Assembly: GCA_009694135.1 (NCBI GenBank)
Contig: SHVS01000001.1
Location: 62,001 to 126,000 of the forward strand
Direction: 5' to 3'
Length of the DNA: 64,000 bases
From: Alphaproteobacteria bacterium
Lineage (GTDB): Bacteria > Pseudomonadota > Alphaproteobacteria > UBA6615
A program made the translations under genes and the position numbers. Numbering within the stretch: the first letter of the stretch is position 1; every line of letters starts with the position of its first letter. The notes below the pieces were generated by a model, which was given only the letters and a program-made list of their open reading frames with translations, was not told where the DNA came from and ran no database searches. Positions 46,954 through 56,965 of the stretch are shown here, piece by piece.

Positions 46954-47781
46954 TTAATCGCGGTTAATCGCCCGCCAGACGGCAAGCGCCTGTTTGGTCT
47001 CGGCCACGTCATGCACGCGCAGGATCTTGACCCCGGCAGCCACCCCGGCCAGCGCGGCGGCGAGCGATCCCGGCAACCGCGCCTTGGGCGGGGTTGCCAT
47101 CCCGGCGATCCGTTCGATGAAGCTCTTGCGCGAAACGCCCAGAACCACGGGGCAGCCCAGCCCCTGGAACACCGAGAGACGCCGCAAAAGCTCGCTATTA
47201 TGCGCCAGCGTCTTGCCGAAGCCGATGCCCGGATCGATCGCGATCCGGTCGTGGCTGATGCCCGCTTCGATACAGGCATCGATCCGACCGGCGAGGAACG
47301 CATACACCTCGCCCACGACATCGGCATAGACCGGCTCGCGCTGCATCGTGCGCGGCTCGCCCTGCATATGCATGAGCACGACAGACGCGCCGGTTTCGGC
47401 GACCGCCGCCAGGCTTCCCGGCCCACTCAGCGCCGTGATGTCGTTGACGATGCTGGCCCCGGCCTTGCGCGCCGCGCGCATCACCCCGGCGCGGCGGGTA
47501 TCGATCGACACCGGCCCGTCCGCCGCCAGCGCCTGGACCACCGGCAATACACGGCGCAGCTCCTCGTCCTCGGCCACCGGCTCCGCCCCGGGCCGGGTCG
47601 ACTCCCCGCCGATGTCGAGAATCGCTGCACCGGCGGCGCGCAAGACCCGGCCATGCGTGATCGCCGCCTCGGACGTGGCGCAATCGCCGCCATCGGAAAA
47701 ACTGTCCGAGGTGACGTTGATCACCCCCATCAGCGCCGGCTCGCCGAGATCGACGCCGGCAAATGTGGCTGTTTTGCTCAT
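46954..47781 (-). CDS. folP: Dihydropteroate synthase
   Basis: A 275-residue TIM-barrel enzyme of folate synthesis, the sulfonamide target. GVINVTSDSFSDGGD (usual NVTPDSF carries Pro), DIGGESTRPGAEPV, NDITALSG, DPGIGFGKTLAHN and GVSRKSFI are all present. It precedes glmM by 126 bp. Only the Ser for Pro in the first loop is unusual. Confidence 0.96.
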   Translation of the reverse strand: MSKTATFAGVDLGEPALMGVINVTSDSFSDGGDCATSEAAITHGRVLRAAGAAILDIGGESTRPGAEPVAEDEELRRVLPVVQALAADGPVSIDTRRAGVMRAARKAGASIVNDITALSGPGSLAAVAETGASVVLMHMQGEPRTMQREPVYADVVGEVYAFLAGRIDACIEAGISHDRIAIDPGIGFGKTLAHNSELLRRLSVFQGLGCPVVLGVSRKSFIERIAGMATPPKARLPGSLAAALAGVAAGVKILRVHDVAETKQALAVWRAINRD

Positions 47782-47854
47782 GGACCTGAGGGCATACGCC
47801 TTTTGCCCAGCCGCGTCATGGCCGCGCCGCCTTTGTTCCCTTGCGGGCAGCGGC

Positions 47855-49801
47855 CTAACCGCGGGCGACGGCGAGGGCTTCTTTTTTGCGGCCGAGCGCG
47901 GCCAAAACGGTCGCGACGATATTGGGCGCTTTCAACCCTGCCTGCGCGTATTGCGCCTCCGGCTTGTCGTGCTCGATGAATTGGTCGGGCAGCGTCATCG
48001 GCCGGAATTTGAGGCCAGTGTCGAACAGTCCGGCATGCGCCAGCAGATGCGACACCCGCGCGCCGAAGCCGCCCACTGATCCCTCCTCGATCGTCACCAG
48101 CACTTCGTGCTCGCGGGCCAAGCGGCGGATCAGCTCCTCGTCCAGCGGCTTGGCGAAACGCGCATCGACAACCGTGCTGGACAGCCCGCGCGCCGCTAGT
48201 TCCTCCGCCGCCTTGAGGCATTCGCCAAGGCGCGCGCCGTAGGACAGGATGGCGACCGCCGCGCCCTCGGTGAGCACGCGACCGCGCCCGATTTCGAGCG
48301 GCTGACCCAGGGCCGGCAGCACGACGCCCATGCCCTCGCCGCGCGGAAAACGTAAGCCCGACGGGCGGTCGTCGATCTGCACCTGCGTCGCGACCATGTG
48401 CATCAGCTCGGCTTCGTCCGCCGCCGCCATCAGCACGAAACCCGGCAGGCAGCCGAGATAAGCGACATCGAAGCTGCCGGCGTGGGTCGCGCCATCGGCC
48501 CCGACCAGCCCGGCGCGATCGAGCGCGAAGCGCACCGGCAGCCCCTGGATAGCCACGTCATGCACGACTTGATCATAGGCGCGCTGCAAAAAGGTCGAAT
48601 AGATCGCGACAAACGGCTTCAGCCCTTCGCAGGCAAGGCCGGCGGCGAAGGTGACCGCGTGCTGCTCGGCGATGCCGACATCGAAGCAGCGGGTGGGGAA
48701 CTTTTCCGCGAACAGGTAGAGCCCCGTGCCCTCCGGCATGGCCGCGGTGATGGCGACGATCTTTGGGTCCCGGGCGGCTTCGCTGATCAGACTTTCAGCG
48801 AAGACGCGCGTATAGGCCGGGGCGATGGCGGCCGGCTTGGCCTGCACCCCGGTCACAACGTCGAAACGCGCGACGCCGTGATATTTGTCGTCCGAGGCCT
48901 CGGCCGGCGGATAGCCCTTGCCCTTCTTGGTCACGACATGGACGAGGACCGGCCCCGCATCGGGCGCATCGCGCAGATTGCGCAGCACCGGCAGCAGATG
49001 GTCAAGATTATGACCGTCGATCGGCCCGACGTAATAGAAGCCGAGTTCCTCGAACAACGTTCCGCCGGTGACGAAGCCGCGCGCGTATTCCTCGGCGCGC
49101 AAGGCCATGCGCTCGATCCGCGCCGGGAACTGATGCGCAACTTTCTTTGCCGCGCGCCGCAGCGAGCGGAAGCTCTTCGACGACACCAGCCGCGACAGAT
49201 ACGCGCTCATCGCCCCAACCGGAGGCGCGATCGACATGTCATTGTCGTTGAGCACGACGATCAGCCGGCTGTTCATCGAGCCGGCATTGTTCATCGCCTC
49301 ATAGGCCATGCCGGCGCTAATCGCCCCGTCGCCGATGACGCACACGACGCGGTTGGCGCCGCCGGCCAGATCGCGCGCGACCGCCATGCCGAGCCCGGCC
49401 GAGATCGAGGTCGAGCTATGCGCCGCGCCGAAGGGGTCGTATTCGCTCTCGCTGCGCTTGGTGAAGCCGGACAGCCCGCCGCCCTGGCGCAGAGTCTTGA
49501 TGCGGTCCTTGCGGCCGGTCAGGATTTTATGCGGGTAGGCTTGGTGTCCGACGTCCCAGATGAGCCGGTCGCGCGGGGTGTCGAACACATGGTGCAGGGC
49601 CACGGTCAGCTCGACCACGCCCAATCCGGCGCCGAGATGACCGCCGGTGACCGACACCGCCTCGATCGTCGCCAGGCGCAATTCGTCGGCCAGCTGATGC
49701 AGCTCGGCGCTTGAAAGCCCGCGCATATCCTCTGGGCTGGCGATGCGGTCGAGCAGCCGCTGATTGTGAGTGCGATGCACGCCGGTCTGACCCCCGTTCA
49801 C
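47855..49801 (-). CDS. dxs: 1-deoxy-D-xylulose-5-phosphate synthase
   Basis: A 648-residue thiamine-diphosphate enzyme, first step of the MEP isoprenoid pathway. It has [17 protein letters not shown], the ThDP motif [20 protein letters not shown], and the catalytic Glu in [10 protein letters not shown], plus a C-terminal transketolase-like domain ([14 protein letters not shown]). It follows ispA (13-bp gap) and xseB in one transcription unit. Confidence 0.97.
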   Translation of the reverse strand: MNGGQTGVHRTHNQRLLDRIASPEDMRGLSSAELHQLADELRLATIEAVSVTGGHLGAGLGVVELTVALHHVFDTPRDRLIWDVGHQAYPHKILTGRKDRIKTLRQGGGLSGFTKRSESEYDPFGAAHSSTSISAGLGMAVARDLAGGANRVVCVIGDGAISAGMAYEAMNNAGSMNSRLIVVLNDNDMSIAPPVGAMSAYLSRLVSSKSFRSLRRAAKKVAHQFPARIERMALRAEEYARGFVTGGTLFEELGFYYVGPIDGHNLDHLLPVLRNLRDAPDAGPVLVHVVTKKGKGYPPAEASDDKYHGVARFDVVTGVQAKPAAIAPAYTRVFAESLISEAARDPKIVAITAAMPEGTGLYLFAEKFPTRCFDVGIAEQHAVTFAAGLACEGLKPFVAIYSTFLQRAYDQVVHDVAIQGLPVRFALDRAGLVGADGATHAGSFDVAYLGCLPGFVLMAAADEAELMHMVATQVQIDDRPSGLRFPRGEGMGVVLPALGQPLEIGRGRVLTEGAAVAILSYGARLGECLKAAEELAARGLSSTVVDARFAKPLDEELIRRLAREHEVLVTIEEGSVGGFGARVSHLLAHAGLFDTGLKFRPMTLPDQFIEHDKPEAQYAQAGLKAPNIVATVLAALGRKKEALAVARG

Positions 49802-49814
49802 GCCATTCTATAAG

Positions 49815-50708
49815 TTAGGCCTTCCGCTCGACGACGAATCGTGCCGCCTGGCGCAGAAGGTCCGCCGCCGACCCGAATAAATCAAGCCGAGATACCGCGC
49901 GGCCCGACAGGCGTTGCGCCTCCGCCCGCGCCCGCTCGAGCCCGAGCAGCCCGACGACGGTCGCCTTGCCCGCGCCGGCGTCCTTGCCGACGGCTTTGCC
50001 GACCGTCACCGCGTCGCCGACGGCATCGAGCAGATCATCCGCGATCTGGAACGCCGCGCCGAGATCCGCGCCAAAGGCCCGAAGCGCCGAGCGCGCTTCT
50101 TCCGGCGCAGCGGCGAGGACCGCGCCGACTTCCGCGGCACAGGTGAGCAGCGCGCCGGTCTTGCAGCGCTGCAAACGCAATACGGCGTCGAGCGGGTGCG
50201 GCGGTTTGCCCTCGGCCGCGAGATCGAGCGCCTGCCCGCCGACCATGCCGGCGGCGCCGGACGCACGTGCGAGCAACGCCACCAGCTCGGCGCGAACATC
50301 GCCTTTGGGATGCGTCCGCGCATCGGCCAGCACCTCGAAGGCGAGGGTCAGCAGCGCATCGCCAGCCAGGATCGCGGTCGCCTCGTTGAACTTCTTATGC
50401 ACGGTCGCCCGACCGCGGCGCAGATCGTCGTCGTCCATCGCCGGCAGGTCGTCATGCACCAGCGAGTAGCAATGCACCAATTCGACCGCTGCGCCTGCAC
50501 GCAAAGCCCGATCGCGCGGAGCCCCGCACAACTCGGCGCCGGCCACGGCCAGAAACACGCGCAGGCGCTTGCCGCCGTCGAGCGTCGCATAGCGCATCGC
50601 CGCCGCCAGTTCCGGCTCGGCCGGCGACGACGCCTCCAGCACGCCGGCCAAAACCGGCTCGACCTCGGCCGCGACGCGTCTGAGCGCCGTGGCAAAGTTC
50701 TCCAGCAA
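49815..50708 (-). CDS. ispA: Farnesyl/geranyl diphosphate synthase
   Basis: A 297-residue short-chain trans-prenyltransferase. First Asp-rich motif DDLPAMDDDDLRRGRAT, second DDLLDAVGD, and GGKRLRVFLAV mark it. It makes C10/C15 precursors for ispB and undecaprenyl synthase. The gene sits between xseB (14 bp) and dxs (13 bp) as in many Proteobacteria. Normal length. Confidence 0.95.
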   Translation of the reverse strand: MLENFATALRRVAAEVEPVLAGVLEASSPAEPELAAAMRYATLDGGKRLRVFLAVAGAELCGAPRDRALRAGAAVELVHCYSLVHDDLPAMDDDDLRRGRATVHKKFNEATAILAGDALLTLAFEVLADARTHPKGDVRAELVALLARASGAAGMVGGQALDLAAEGKPPHPLDAVLRLQRCKTGALLTCAAEVGAVLAAAPEEARSALRAFGADLGAAFQIADDLLDAVGDAVTVGKAVGKDAGAGKATVVGLLGLERARAEAQRLSGRAVSRLDLFGSAADLLRQAARFVVERKA

Positions 50709-50722
50709 GACGGCCGCGCCGG

Positions 50723-50965
50723 TCAGCCGAGATCCTCGGGCTTGGCCTCCACCCCGCCTTCGGGTGTCAGCTGGATGCGTTCGACCTTAGCCTGCGCCTC
50801 GCGCAGCTTGGTCTCGCAATGGCGGCGCAGCGCGACGCCGCGTTCATAGGCCTCGATCGCGGAATCGAGCTTGGCCTCGCCGCTCTCAAGCGAGCGAACG
50901 ATGGTTTCCAGCTCGGCGAGCGCGTCTTCGAAGCTCATCTTGGCGATTTCGACTGGCTTGGCCAT
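50723..50965 (-). CDS. xseB: Exodeoxyribonuclease VII small subunit
   Basis: An 80-residue helical subunit. The core FEDALAELETIVRSLESGEAKLDSAIEAYERGVAL is diagnostic. The start at ATG 50965 (MAKPVEIAKMS) was chosen because the longer frame to 51121 adds unrelated sequence. First gene of xseB-ispA-dxs. Confidence 0.95.
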   Translation of the reverse strand: MAKPVEIAKMSFEDALAELETIVRSLESGEAKLDSAIEAYERGVALRRHCETKLREAQAKVERIQLTPEGGVEAKPEDLG

Positions 50966-51324
50966 CGGATCTCCGGCGCGGAAGGCAGGGAGTCTAGATG
51001 CCCCGCCCGCAAGGCTCAACCGTCGCCGCTTGGCGTTACCCGAGCAGCGAACCCGGGCGCGTCCGGATGGCCCGGGCTCGGGGCCCAGGTAATCCTTGTG
51101 GCGAATGAGGAGCGTGCTCACGGCTTCATCAATTGAAGGTGATTTAAGCCTCTTGTGTATATTTTACCGCTGGATCGGCCGCATCCCACACTGGGAATCG
51201 ACGGAAACTCTGAGCAGAAGGCGTGGACGCGGTAACTGTTGGCGACCAAGGGGCGGGTACATGACAAGCCCGCGCCCGCAGGGTAGGATTTCGAGGGTAA
51301 TCGGAACTTGGGGGCGAGGCCAGA
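50966..51324. promoter_or_regulatory. Divergent intergenic region between xseB and the RND adaptor gene
   Basis: A 359-bp gap without a credible gene. It should carry promoters in both directions. An AT-rich patch near 51143-51170 (TGTGTATATTTTACC) is the best -10-like region, but I could not identify a matching -35. Frames crossing it (for example 51096 onward) lack coding character. Confidence 0.4.
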
Positions 51325-52476
51325 ATGCGCTTGACCACTTTCGCCGGCAGAATGCCGGCCGCAGTCGCCATACTGGCCGCGTTTTTGGCGGGCGGCGGCG
51401 CTTGGGCGCAAGGCCGCCCTGGCGGCGGCGGCCCTGGCGGCGCCGGCGGCGGGCCGCTGGTCGCGGCCGATCCGGTCAAGCTCGAGATCTTTCGCCAGAC
51501 AGTGCCGGTGCTTGGGCGCCTGGTCGCGCGCCGCGCGGGCTCGGTCGCCGCGCGTGTGGCCGGAGCCGTCGCCGATCTCAAGGTCGATGTCGGCGATCGG
51601 GTCGCGGCCGGCGATGTCATTGCCGTGATCAACGCGGACAAGCTGAAGGCCGCGCGCGACGACGCCGCCGGGCTGGCCGAGCAGCGCAAGGCGCAGTTCT
51701 CCACCGGCAACGCCACCTTGGCTAAAGTCAAAGGCGAGTTGCAGCGCATAGACGCGCTGCGCCAATCGACCGCCTTCAACAAGGCCAAATACGACGACAT
51801 GGCCGCCGACGTTTCCATCGCCGAAAGCCGGCTGCTGGAAATGCGCGCGCAGGTGCGCCAGGCCGAAGTGCAGGTGGTCCAGGCGGAGCAGGATCTGATC
51901 AACACGGTCGTCAAGGCGCCCTATGACGGGATCGTCACCGCGCGCAACACCGAGATCGGCGCCTATGTGCAGACCGGTGCGGCGGTGGTCGCCTTGCTCA
52001 ACGACCGCGAAATCGAGATCGAGGCCGAAGTGCCGACCGATCGGCTCACCGGGCTGGCCCCCGGCGACACGATCGATGTCGAGCTCGACGATAAGACCGC
52101 GCACACCGCCAAGGTGCGGGCGATCGTTCCGCAGGAAAATCCGACCACGCGTACGCGCACCGTGCGCTTCACGCCCTCCTTCGGCAAGACGACCAAGGCG
52201 CTCGCGGCCAACCAGAGCGTCAAGGTGTTGATCCCGGCGGGCGCGGCGGAGAAAGTGCTCACCATCCAAAAGGACGCCGTACTGCTGCGCGCGGGCAGCA
52301 CGGTCGTCTATGTGCTTAAGGACGGCAAGGCGGAGGAACGCCAAGTGGTGCTGGGCGCGGCCGTGCGCGATCGACTGGTGGTCAAGAGCGGCCTCAATGC
52401 TGAGGAGCTGGTGATCGTTCGCGGCAATGAGCAGCTCCGCCCGGGCCAGACGGTGCGCGTCGCGGCCCAGGGATAA
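51325..52476 (+). CDS. RND efflux periplasmic adaptor (MFP) subunit
   Basis: A 383-residue membrane fusion protein. Signal peptide to about residue 30, then a Gly-rich stretch. The lipoyl half-motifs (VAGAVADLKVDVGDRVAAGDVIA and VVKAPYDGIVTARNTEIGAYV) flank an alpha-helical hairpin (residues 110-190), followed by beta-barrel (EIEIEAEVPTDRL) and MP domains. It links the inner-membrane pump to an outer-membrane channel. It precedes the permease by 60 bp. Confidence 0.93.
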   Translation: MRLTTFAGRMPAAVAILAAFLAGGGAWAQGRPGGGGPGGAGGGPLVAADPVKLEIFRQTVPVLGRLVARRAGSVAARVAGAVADLKVDVGDRVAAGDVIAVINADKLKAARDDAAGLAEQRKAQFSTGNATLAKVKGELQRIDALRQSTAFNKAKYDDMAADVSIAESRLLEMRAQVRQAEVQVVQAEQDLINTVVKAPYDGIVTARNTEIGAYVQTGAAVVALLNDREIEIEAEVPTDRLTGLAPGDTIDVELDDKTAHTAKVRAIVPQENPTTRTRTVRFTPSFGKTTKALAANQSVKVLIPAGAAEKVLTIQKDAVLLRAGSTVVYVLKDGKAEERQVVLGAAVRDRLVVKSGLNAEELVIVRGNEQLRPGQTVRVAAQG

Positions 52477-52536
52477 GCCAGCGACTCCACATGGTAGCCC
52501 ACCAAGCGCCGGTTTGAGCGCAAGAGGACTGACGGC

Positions 52537-55500
52537 ATGAATCTGATCGCCCTCTCGATCCACCGCCCGGTCGCGGTTTTGTCCGTGGTGCTGATGGTGG
52601 TGATCTTCGGCTGGGTCGCGCTGACGCGCATCCCGATTCAGATGGCGCCCGACGTGCGCCGGCCGGTGGTTACAGTGCGCACCAATTTTCCCGGCGCCGC
52701 GCCGCAAGAGGTCGAGCGCGAAATCCTGATTCGTCAGGAGGATGTGCTGCGCACCGTCGAAGGCTTGCAGACGATGAATGCGACCGCGCGCTACGGCAAC
52801 GGCTCGATCTCGCTCGAATTTTCGCCAGGCATGAATATCGATCGGGCGATGGCGCTGATTTCCAGCCAGCTCGACCGCGTCACCGGTTACCCGGCCGATG
52901 CCGAGCGGCCGCGGCTCATCACCTTCAGCAACGAGGACGAGCCGATCGCGTCCTTTATCATCACCCGCTTGCCCGGGAATACGGTGCCGATGCTGAATTT
53001 CGGCGAGTTCCTGACCGAGGTCGTGGGCGATCGGATCGAGCGCGTGCCCGGCGTTTCCGGCATCGACATCTTCGGCGATACGGCGCGCGAGCTGGAAGTG
53101 ATCGTCGATCCGGTGCGGCTGTCCAGCTACGGCATCACCGTCGACGACGTGATGAGCAAGATCCGCACCGAGAACGCCAGCGTCGCCGGCGGCAATTTGT
53201 CCGAAGGCAAGCGCCGCTACGGCATCCGCACCCAGGGCGCTATTTCGTCCCCCGAAGATGTGCGCGCGATCGTGCTGCGCTCGGACCAGGGGCGCGGCCG
53301 CGTCACCATCGGCGACGTCGCCGACATCGGCGTGCGCTTCCGCGACATGCGCACAGTGATCCGCGCCATGGGCGAATCGGCGATGCGGCTCGACGTGCTG
53401 CGCGAGCAGGGCGCCAATGTGCTGCAGGTGATGCGCGGCGTGAATGCCGCAGTCGAGGAACTGCGCACCGGCCCCTTGAAAGACGCGAAGCTGGACATGC
53501 GCGCGTTCTATGACGAGACCGTCTATATCGAGCAGGCGATCGACCTCGTCATCCGCACCATCTGGGAAGGCGGCGCGCTGGCCGCGATCATTTTGCTGCT
53601 CTTCCTGCGCTCGTTCCGAGCAACCATTGTCATCGCGGCCGCGATTCCGGTGTCGATCATCGGCACCTTCGTCGCGCTCGCGGCTTTCGGCCGCTCGCTT
53701 AACGTATTGAGCCTGGCCGGGATCGCCTTCTCGGTCGGCGTCGTCGTCGATAGCGCGATCGTCGTGCTCGAAAACATCTATCGCCTGCGCGAGCAGGGCA
53801 TGTCGCGCGTCGAGGCGACCTATCGCGGCACGGTGCAAGTCTGGGGCGCGATCCTGACCGCGGCGCTGACCCATGTCTGCGTCTTCGTGCCCATCCTGCT
53901 GATGGATCTGGAAGTCGGCCAGTTGTTCCGCGACATCGCGGTGGCGATCACGGTTTCGACGCTGCTGTCGCTCTTGGTGGCGATCACCATGCTGCCGGCG
54001 CTGGCCAACCGCGTGCTCGACGACGACGCGGCGGCGGCGCATAAATTCCGCATTCCGATCGTCGACGATTTCGCACGCTATTTCGTCAGCTTCTGGCAGG
54101 GCTATTCCTGGCTGGTCTCGCGCCGCAAAACCGTGGCCTTGGCTTCGGTTGCCGTAATCGTCGGCGGCACCGGTTTTTACACCTGGAGCGCCCTGCCCAA
54201 GCTCGACTATTTGCCGACCGGGACGCGCAATTACGTGACCGGGTTCCTGTCGCTGCCGTCCGGCTATAATTTGGAAACCGTCGCGGTCCTCGCCCAAGGC
54301 ATCGAGGACAAGATGAAGAAATACTGGGTCGACGACAAGGCGCCGATCCCCGACCCCGCCACGGCCGATCCGACCCAGCCAGAAAACGTGCGCCTGACGC
54401 GCTTCGTCATGGTCGCGCGCGACGGCTTCGCCTCATGGTCGGGGGTCGCCCAAACCAGAGAGCAGCTTCCCGGCATGATCAAGCTCCTGTCCAATCAAGT
54501 CGTCGTCGAGCCGGGCGCGACTTCGTCCGCTTTCCTGCCGTCGCTGTTCGGCCGCGGCGTCGGCGGCGGGCGCGCGATATCGATCGACGTATCCGGCCCG
54601 GATATCGAAACGATCTTCGCCATGGGCGCGATCGTGCAACAACGCGTGCAGCAGGTTCTCCCGCCGTCGGAGGGCCACCAAGTGCGCGCGTTTCCCGGGC
54701 TGACGTTCAGCTCGCCGGAGCTGCGCGTGCTGCCGGACCGGGTACGGCTGGCTGATAACGGGCTCACTGCGCGCGACCTTGGCCTGGCGATCGACGTGTT
54801 CAACGATGGCGCGCGCGTCGCGGAAATCTCGGTCGACGGCAAGCGCATGGAGCTGATTTTGCGCGGCCCGCACAGTGAGACAACCAAAACGCAGGATATC
54901 GCCGGCCTGCCCGTGGTCACGCGCAAGGGGGAGATCCTGCCGGTCTCCAGCTTGGCCGATGTCATAGTCACTGCTGGCCCGACCGAGATTCGCCGCCTGG
55001 AAGGCTCGCGCGCGATCTCGATCCGTGTTTCCCCGGCCGAAACGATGCCGTTGCAGACGGCGATGGACGTCATCCAGCGCGACGTCATCGACGCGCTCAA
55101 GGCCGATGGGGTGCCGCCCGGGGTCACCTTCGCCATGTCGGGCACCGCCGACCGCCTGACCCAGACCTGGAACGCGATGGTCGCCAATCTGATCATCGCC
55201 GCGCTGATCACCTATCTGGTGATGGCGGTTTTGTACGAAAGCTTCCTCTATCCGTTCATCATCATGCTCTCGGTGCCGCTCGCGACCGCCGGCGGCGTCG
55301 CCGGGCTGCAAATGCTCAACATTTTCTCCAAGACGCCGCAGGCGCTCGACATGCTCACGCTGCTCGGTTTCGTCATTCTAATCGGCACCGTGTGCAACAA
55401 CGCCATATTGCTCGTGCACCAAACCTTGCATTTGGTGCGCGAGGAGGGCGTAGCGGTCGAGGCAGCGATCCGTCAGGCGACCGAAAATCGTGTCCGGCCG

Positions 55501-55752
55501 ATCTTCATGTCCACCATGACGTCGATCTTCGGCATGGTGCCGCTCGTGGTCAGCTCCGGCGCCGGGACAGAACTGTATCGCGGCCTCGGCGTGGTGGTGA
55601 TTGGCGGGTTGTCGCTCTCCGCCGTGCTCACCCTGGCGATCATTCCGCCGATGATGTCGATTGCCGTCGGATTGCGCGAACGGCGGGTCGGGCTGCGCGC
55701 TGGTCCAGCGAGCAAAGTCTCCCGGCTTGCCCCACGCGAGGCGGCTGAGTAG
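52537..55752 (+). CDS. RND efflux permease subunit
   Basis: A 1071-residue inner-membrane proton-driven pump of the HAE1 type. It has 12 predicted TMs in two halves with large periplasmic loops. The N-terminal FTRPxxA-like start is HRPVAVLSVVLM; the TM4 motif GVVVDSAIVVLENIYRLRE carries the Asp used for proton relay. The C-terminal half repeats the fold (MAVLYESFLYPFIIML). Substrate unknown. No TolC-like gene is near. Confidence 0.95.
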   Translation: MNLIALSIHRPVAVLSVVLMVVIFGWVALTRIPIQMAPDVRRPVVTVRTNFPGAAPQEVEREILIRQEDVLRTVEGLQTMNATARYGNGSISLEFSPGMNIDRAMALISSQLDRVTGYPADAERPRLITFSNEDEPIASFIITRLPGNTVPMLNFGEFLTEVVGDRIERVPGVSGIDIFGDTARELEVIVDPVRLSSYGITVDDVMSKIRTENASVAGGNLSEGKRRYGIRTQGAISSPEDVRAIVLRSDQGRGRVTIGDVADIGVRFRDMRTVIRAMGESAMRLDVLREQGANVLQVMRGVNAAVEELRTGPLKDAKLDMRAFYDETVYIEQAIDLVIRTIWEGGALAAIILLLFLRSFRATIVIAAAIPVSIIGTFVALAAFGRSLNVLSLAGIAFSVGVVVDSAIVVLENIYRLREQGMSRVEATYRGTVQVWGAILTAALTHVCVFVPILLMDLEVGQLFRDIAVAITVSTLLSLLVAITMLPALANRVLDDDAAAAHKFRIPIVDDFARYFVSFWQGYSWLVSRRKTVALASVAVIVGGTGFYTWSALPKLDYLPTGTRNYVTGFLSLPSGYNLETVAVLAQGIEDKMKKYWVDDKAPIPDPATADPTQPENVRLTRFVMVARDGFASWSGVAQTREQLPGMIKLLSNQVVVEPGATSSAFLPSLFGRGVGGGRAISIDVSGPDIETIFAMGAIVQQRVQQVLPPSEGHQVRAFPGLTFSSPELRVLPDRVRLADNGLTARDLGLAIDVFNDGARVAEISVDGKRMELILRGPHSETTKTQDIAGLPVVTRKGEILPVSSLADVIVTAGPTEIRRLEGSRAISIRVSPAETMPLQTAMDVIQRDVIDALKADGVPPGVTFAMSGTADRLTQTWNAMVANLIIAALITYLVMAVLYESFLYPFIIMLSVPLATAGGVAGLQMLNIFSKTPQALDMLTLLGFVILIGTVCNNAILLVHQTLHLVREEGVAVEAAIRQATENRVRPIFMSTMTSIFGMVPLVVSSGAGTELYRGLGVVVIGGLSLSAVLTLAIIPPMMSIAVGLRERRVGLRAGPASKVSRLAPREAAE

Positions 55753-55854
55753 CAAGCAGCCCCGCTGCCTGCGCGTTTTTCGGGCACGACCGGCACCGAT
55801 CGCTCCCGAAGGCCGGTCAGGGGGTATTTTCGTCTTGCGGCGCGTGGCTATAGG

Positions 55855-56571
55855 ATGGCGCCCGTGACGCAAAGAACCCCCGCCTCCTCCGCATCGCTTG
55901 CCGGGAGCACGCTCCTGGCCGAGCTGAGCGAGCCGAGCCGGCGCGCGCTCGAGCGCCGCTGCCGCTGGCAGCGCTACCCGACCGGCGAGCAAATCATCGA
56001 TCGGCACAGCGACAGCCGCGACATCTATTTCGTCGTCGAAGGCAGCGTGCGCGTGGTCAATTACTCGCTGGCCGGGCGCGAGGTGACCTTCGACGAGTTG
56101 CCGGCCGGCGGACATTTCGGCGAGCTGGCGGCAATCGATGGCGCGCCCCGCTCCGCCGCCGTTGTCGCCTTGCAACCGACCCTCGTGGCCGCCATGCCAG
56201 CGAGCGTTTTCGCCGAGTTGCTGGCGCAGGAGAGCGGCTTCGCCGTACGCGTGATGCGCGATCTGACGCGCATTATCCGCGCCTCGACCGAGCGGATCAT
56301 GGATTTGTCCACGCTTGGCGCGCACAACCGCGTCTATGCCGAAATCCTCCGGCTCGCGCGGCCGAATGAGCGCGGCGACAACACAGCGGTGATCCGGCCC
56401 ATTCCGGTGCATGGCGATATCGCCAGCCGCGTCAGCACAACGCGCGAGACAGTGGCGCGCGTGTTCGGCGCGCTCACGCGCGTGAAGATCCTCAAGCGCG
56501 ATAATAATGCGCTCCTGGTCAGCGATGTTGCGCGCCCGGCCGACATGGTCGAGCAATTCAAGGACATGTAG
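55855..56571 (+). CDS. Crp/Fnr-family transcription regulator
   Basis: A 238-residue protein. The cNMP-like beta-roll (residues 30-130: PTGEQIIDRHSDSRDIYFVVEGSVRVVNYS and GGHFGELAAIDGAPRSA) leads through a long helix into a wHTH with STTRETVARVFGALTR. The RETVxR recognition helix is that of E. coli CRP, which reads TGTGA half-sites. No Fnr-type Cys cluster at the N-terminus. Two TGTGA-N6-TCACT sites lie 29-67 bp past its stop. Confidence 0.9.
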   Translation: MAPVTQRTPASSASLAGSTLLAELSEPSRRALERRCRWQRYPTGEQIIDRHSDSRDIYFVVEGSVRVVNYSLAGREVTFDELPAGGHFGELAAIDGAPRSAAVVALQPTLVAAMPASVFAELLAQESGFAVRVMRDLTRIIRASTERIMDLSTLGAHNRVYAEILRLARPNERGDNTAVIRPIPVHGDIASRVSTTRETVARVFGALTRVKILKRDNNALLVSDVARPADMVEQFKDM

Positions 56572-56599
56572 GACGCGGGATTTTCCTGCACCCCGCCCC

Positions 56600-56615
56600 T
56601 GTGACGCGCGTCACT
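56600..56615. promoter_or_regulatory. CRP-like site 1: TGTGA-CGCGCG-TCACT
   Basis: Both half-sites match the CRP consensus (TGTGA-N6-TCACA) except the last base. Its core GTGACGC-GCGTCAC is perfectly symmetrical. It lies in the gap between the Crp/Fnr gene and the receiver-protein gene. Confidence 0.65.
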
Positions 56616-56622
56616 TTTCACT

Positions 56623-56638
56623 TGTGACGACAGTCACT
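56623..56638. promoter_or_regulatory. CRP-like site 2: TGTGA-CGACAG-TCACT
   Basis: A second match to TGTGA-N6-TCACA, 23 bp centre to centre from site 1, close to two helical turns. The pair suggests co-operative binding. The likely reader is the adjacent Crp/Fnr protein, whose recognition helix fits; that is inference. The rest of the 394-bp gap (56572-56965) shows no gene. Confidence 0.65.
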
Positions 56639-56965
56639 TCGCAATCTCCGCTTCCGGCTTAGGGTTAATCATCGGTTTCGGCATGTAGCCGGGATCGAGA
56701 ACCGGGACGCGGGTGGCGAGCGACGGGACAAGTCAGTCCCAAGACTTCGCCAAGGAACATGGCCTTGCCCCCGCGCCCCAGTTGCCTTTCGGCCTGGCCC
56801 AGGATGGCCATGAGGCCGCAAGGCCACCTCCAAATGGCTCCGCTTATGGCGGCTGGGTCCCCCGACCCAGCCGCCACTCTCCCGTCCGTCGCAAGGCAAC
56901 TTATTAACCGGCGCACGGCACAATTCAGGCCGCAAGCATTGGCATTTTCGGCAACGGCAGGCGCA

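Noticed and set aside
46954-46967. TTAA pair at the end of folP as a CtrA box
   Set aside because: Spacing is six, not seven, and it lies at the folP stop codon.
51118-54297. A 1059-codon minus-strand frame opposite the RND genes
   Set aside because: Antisense shadow; Asp/His/Arg-rich composition typical of reversed GC-rich coding sequence.
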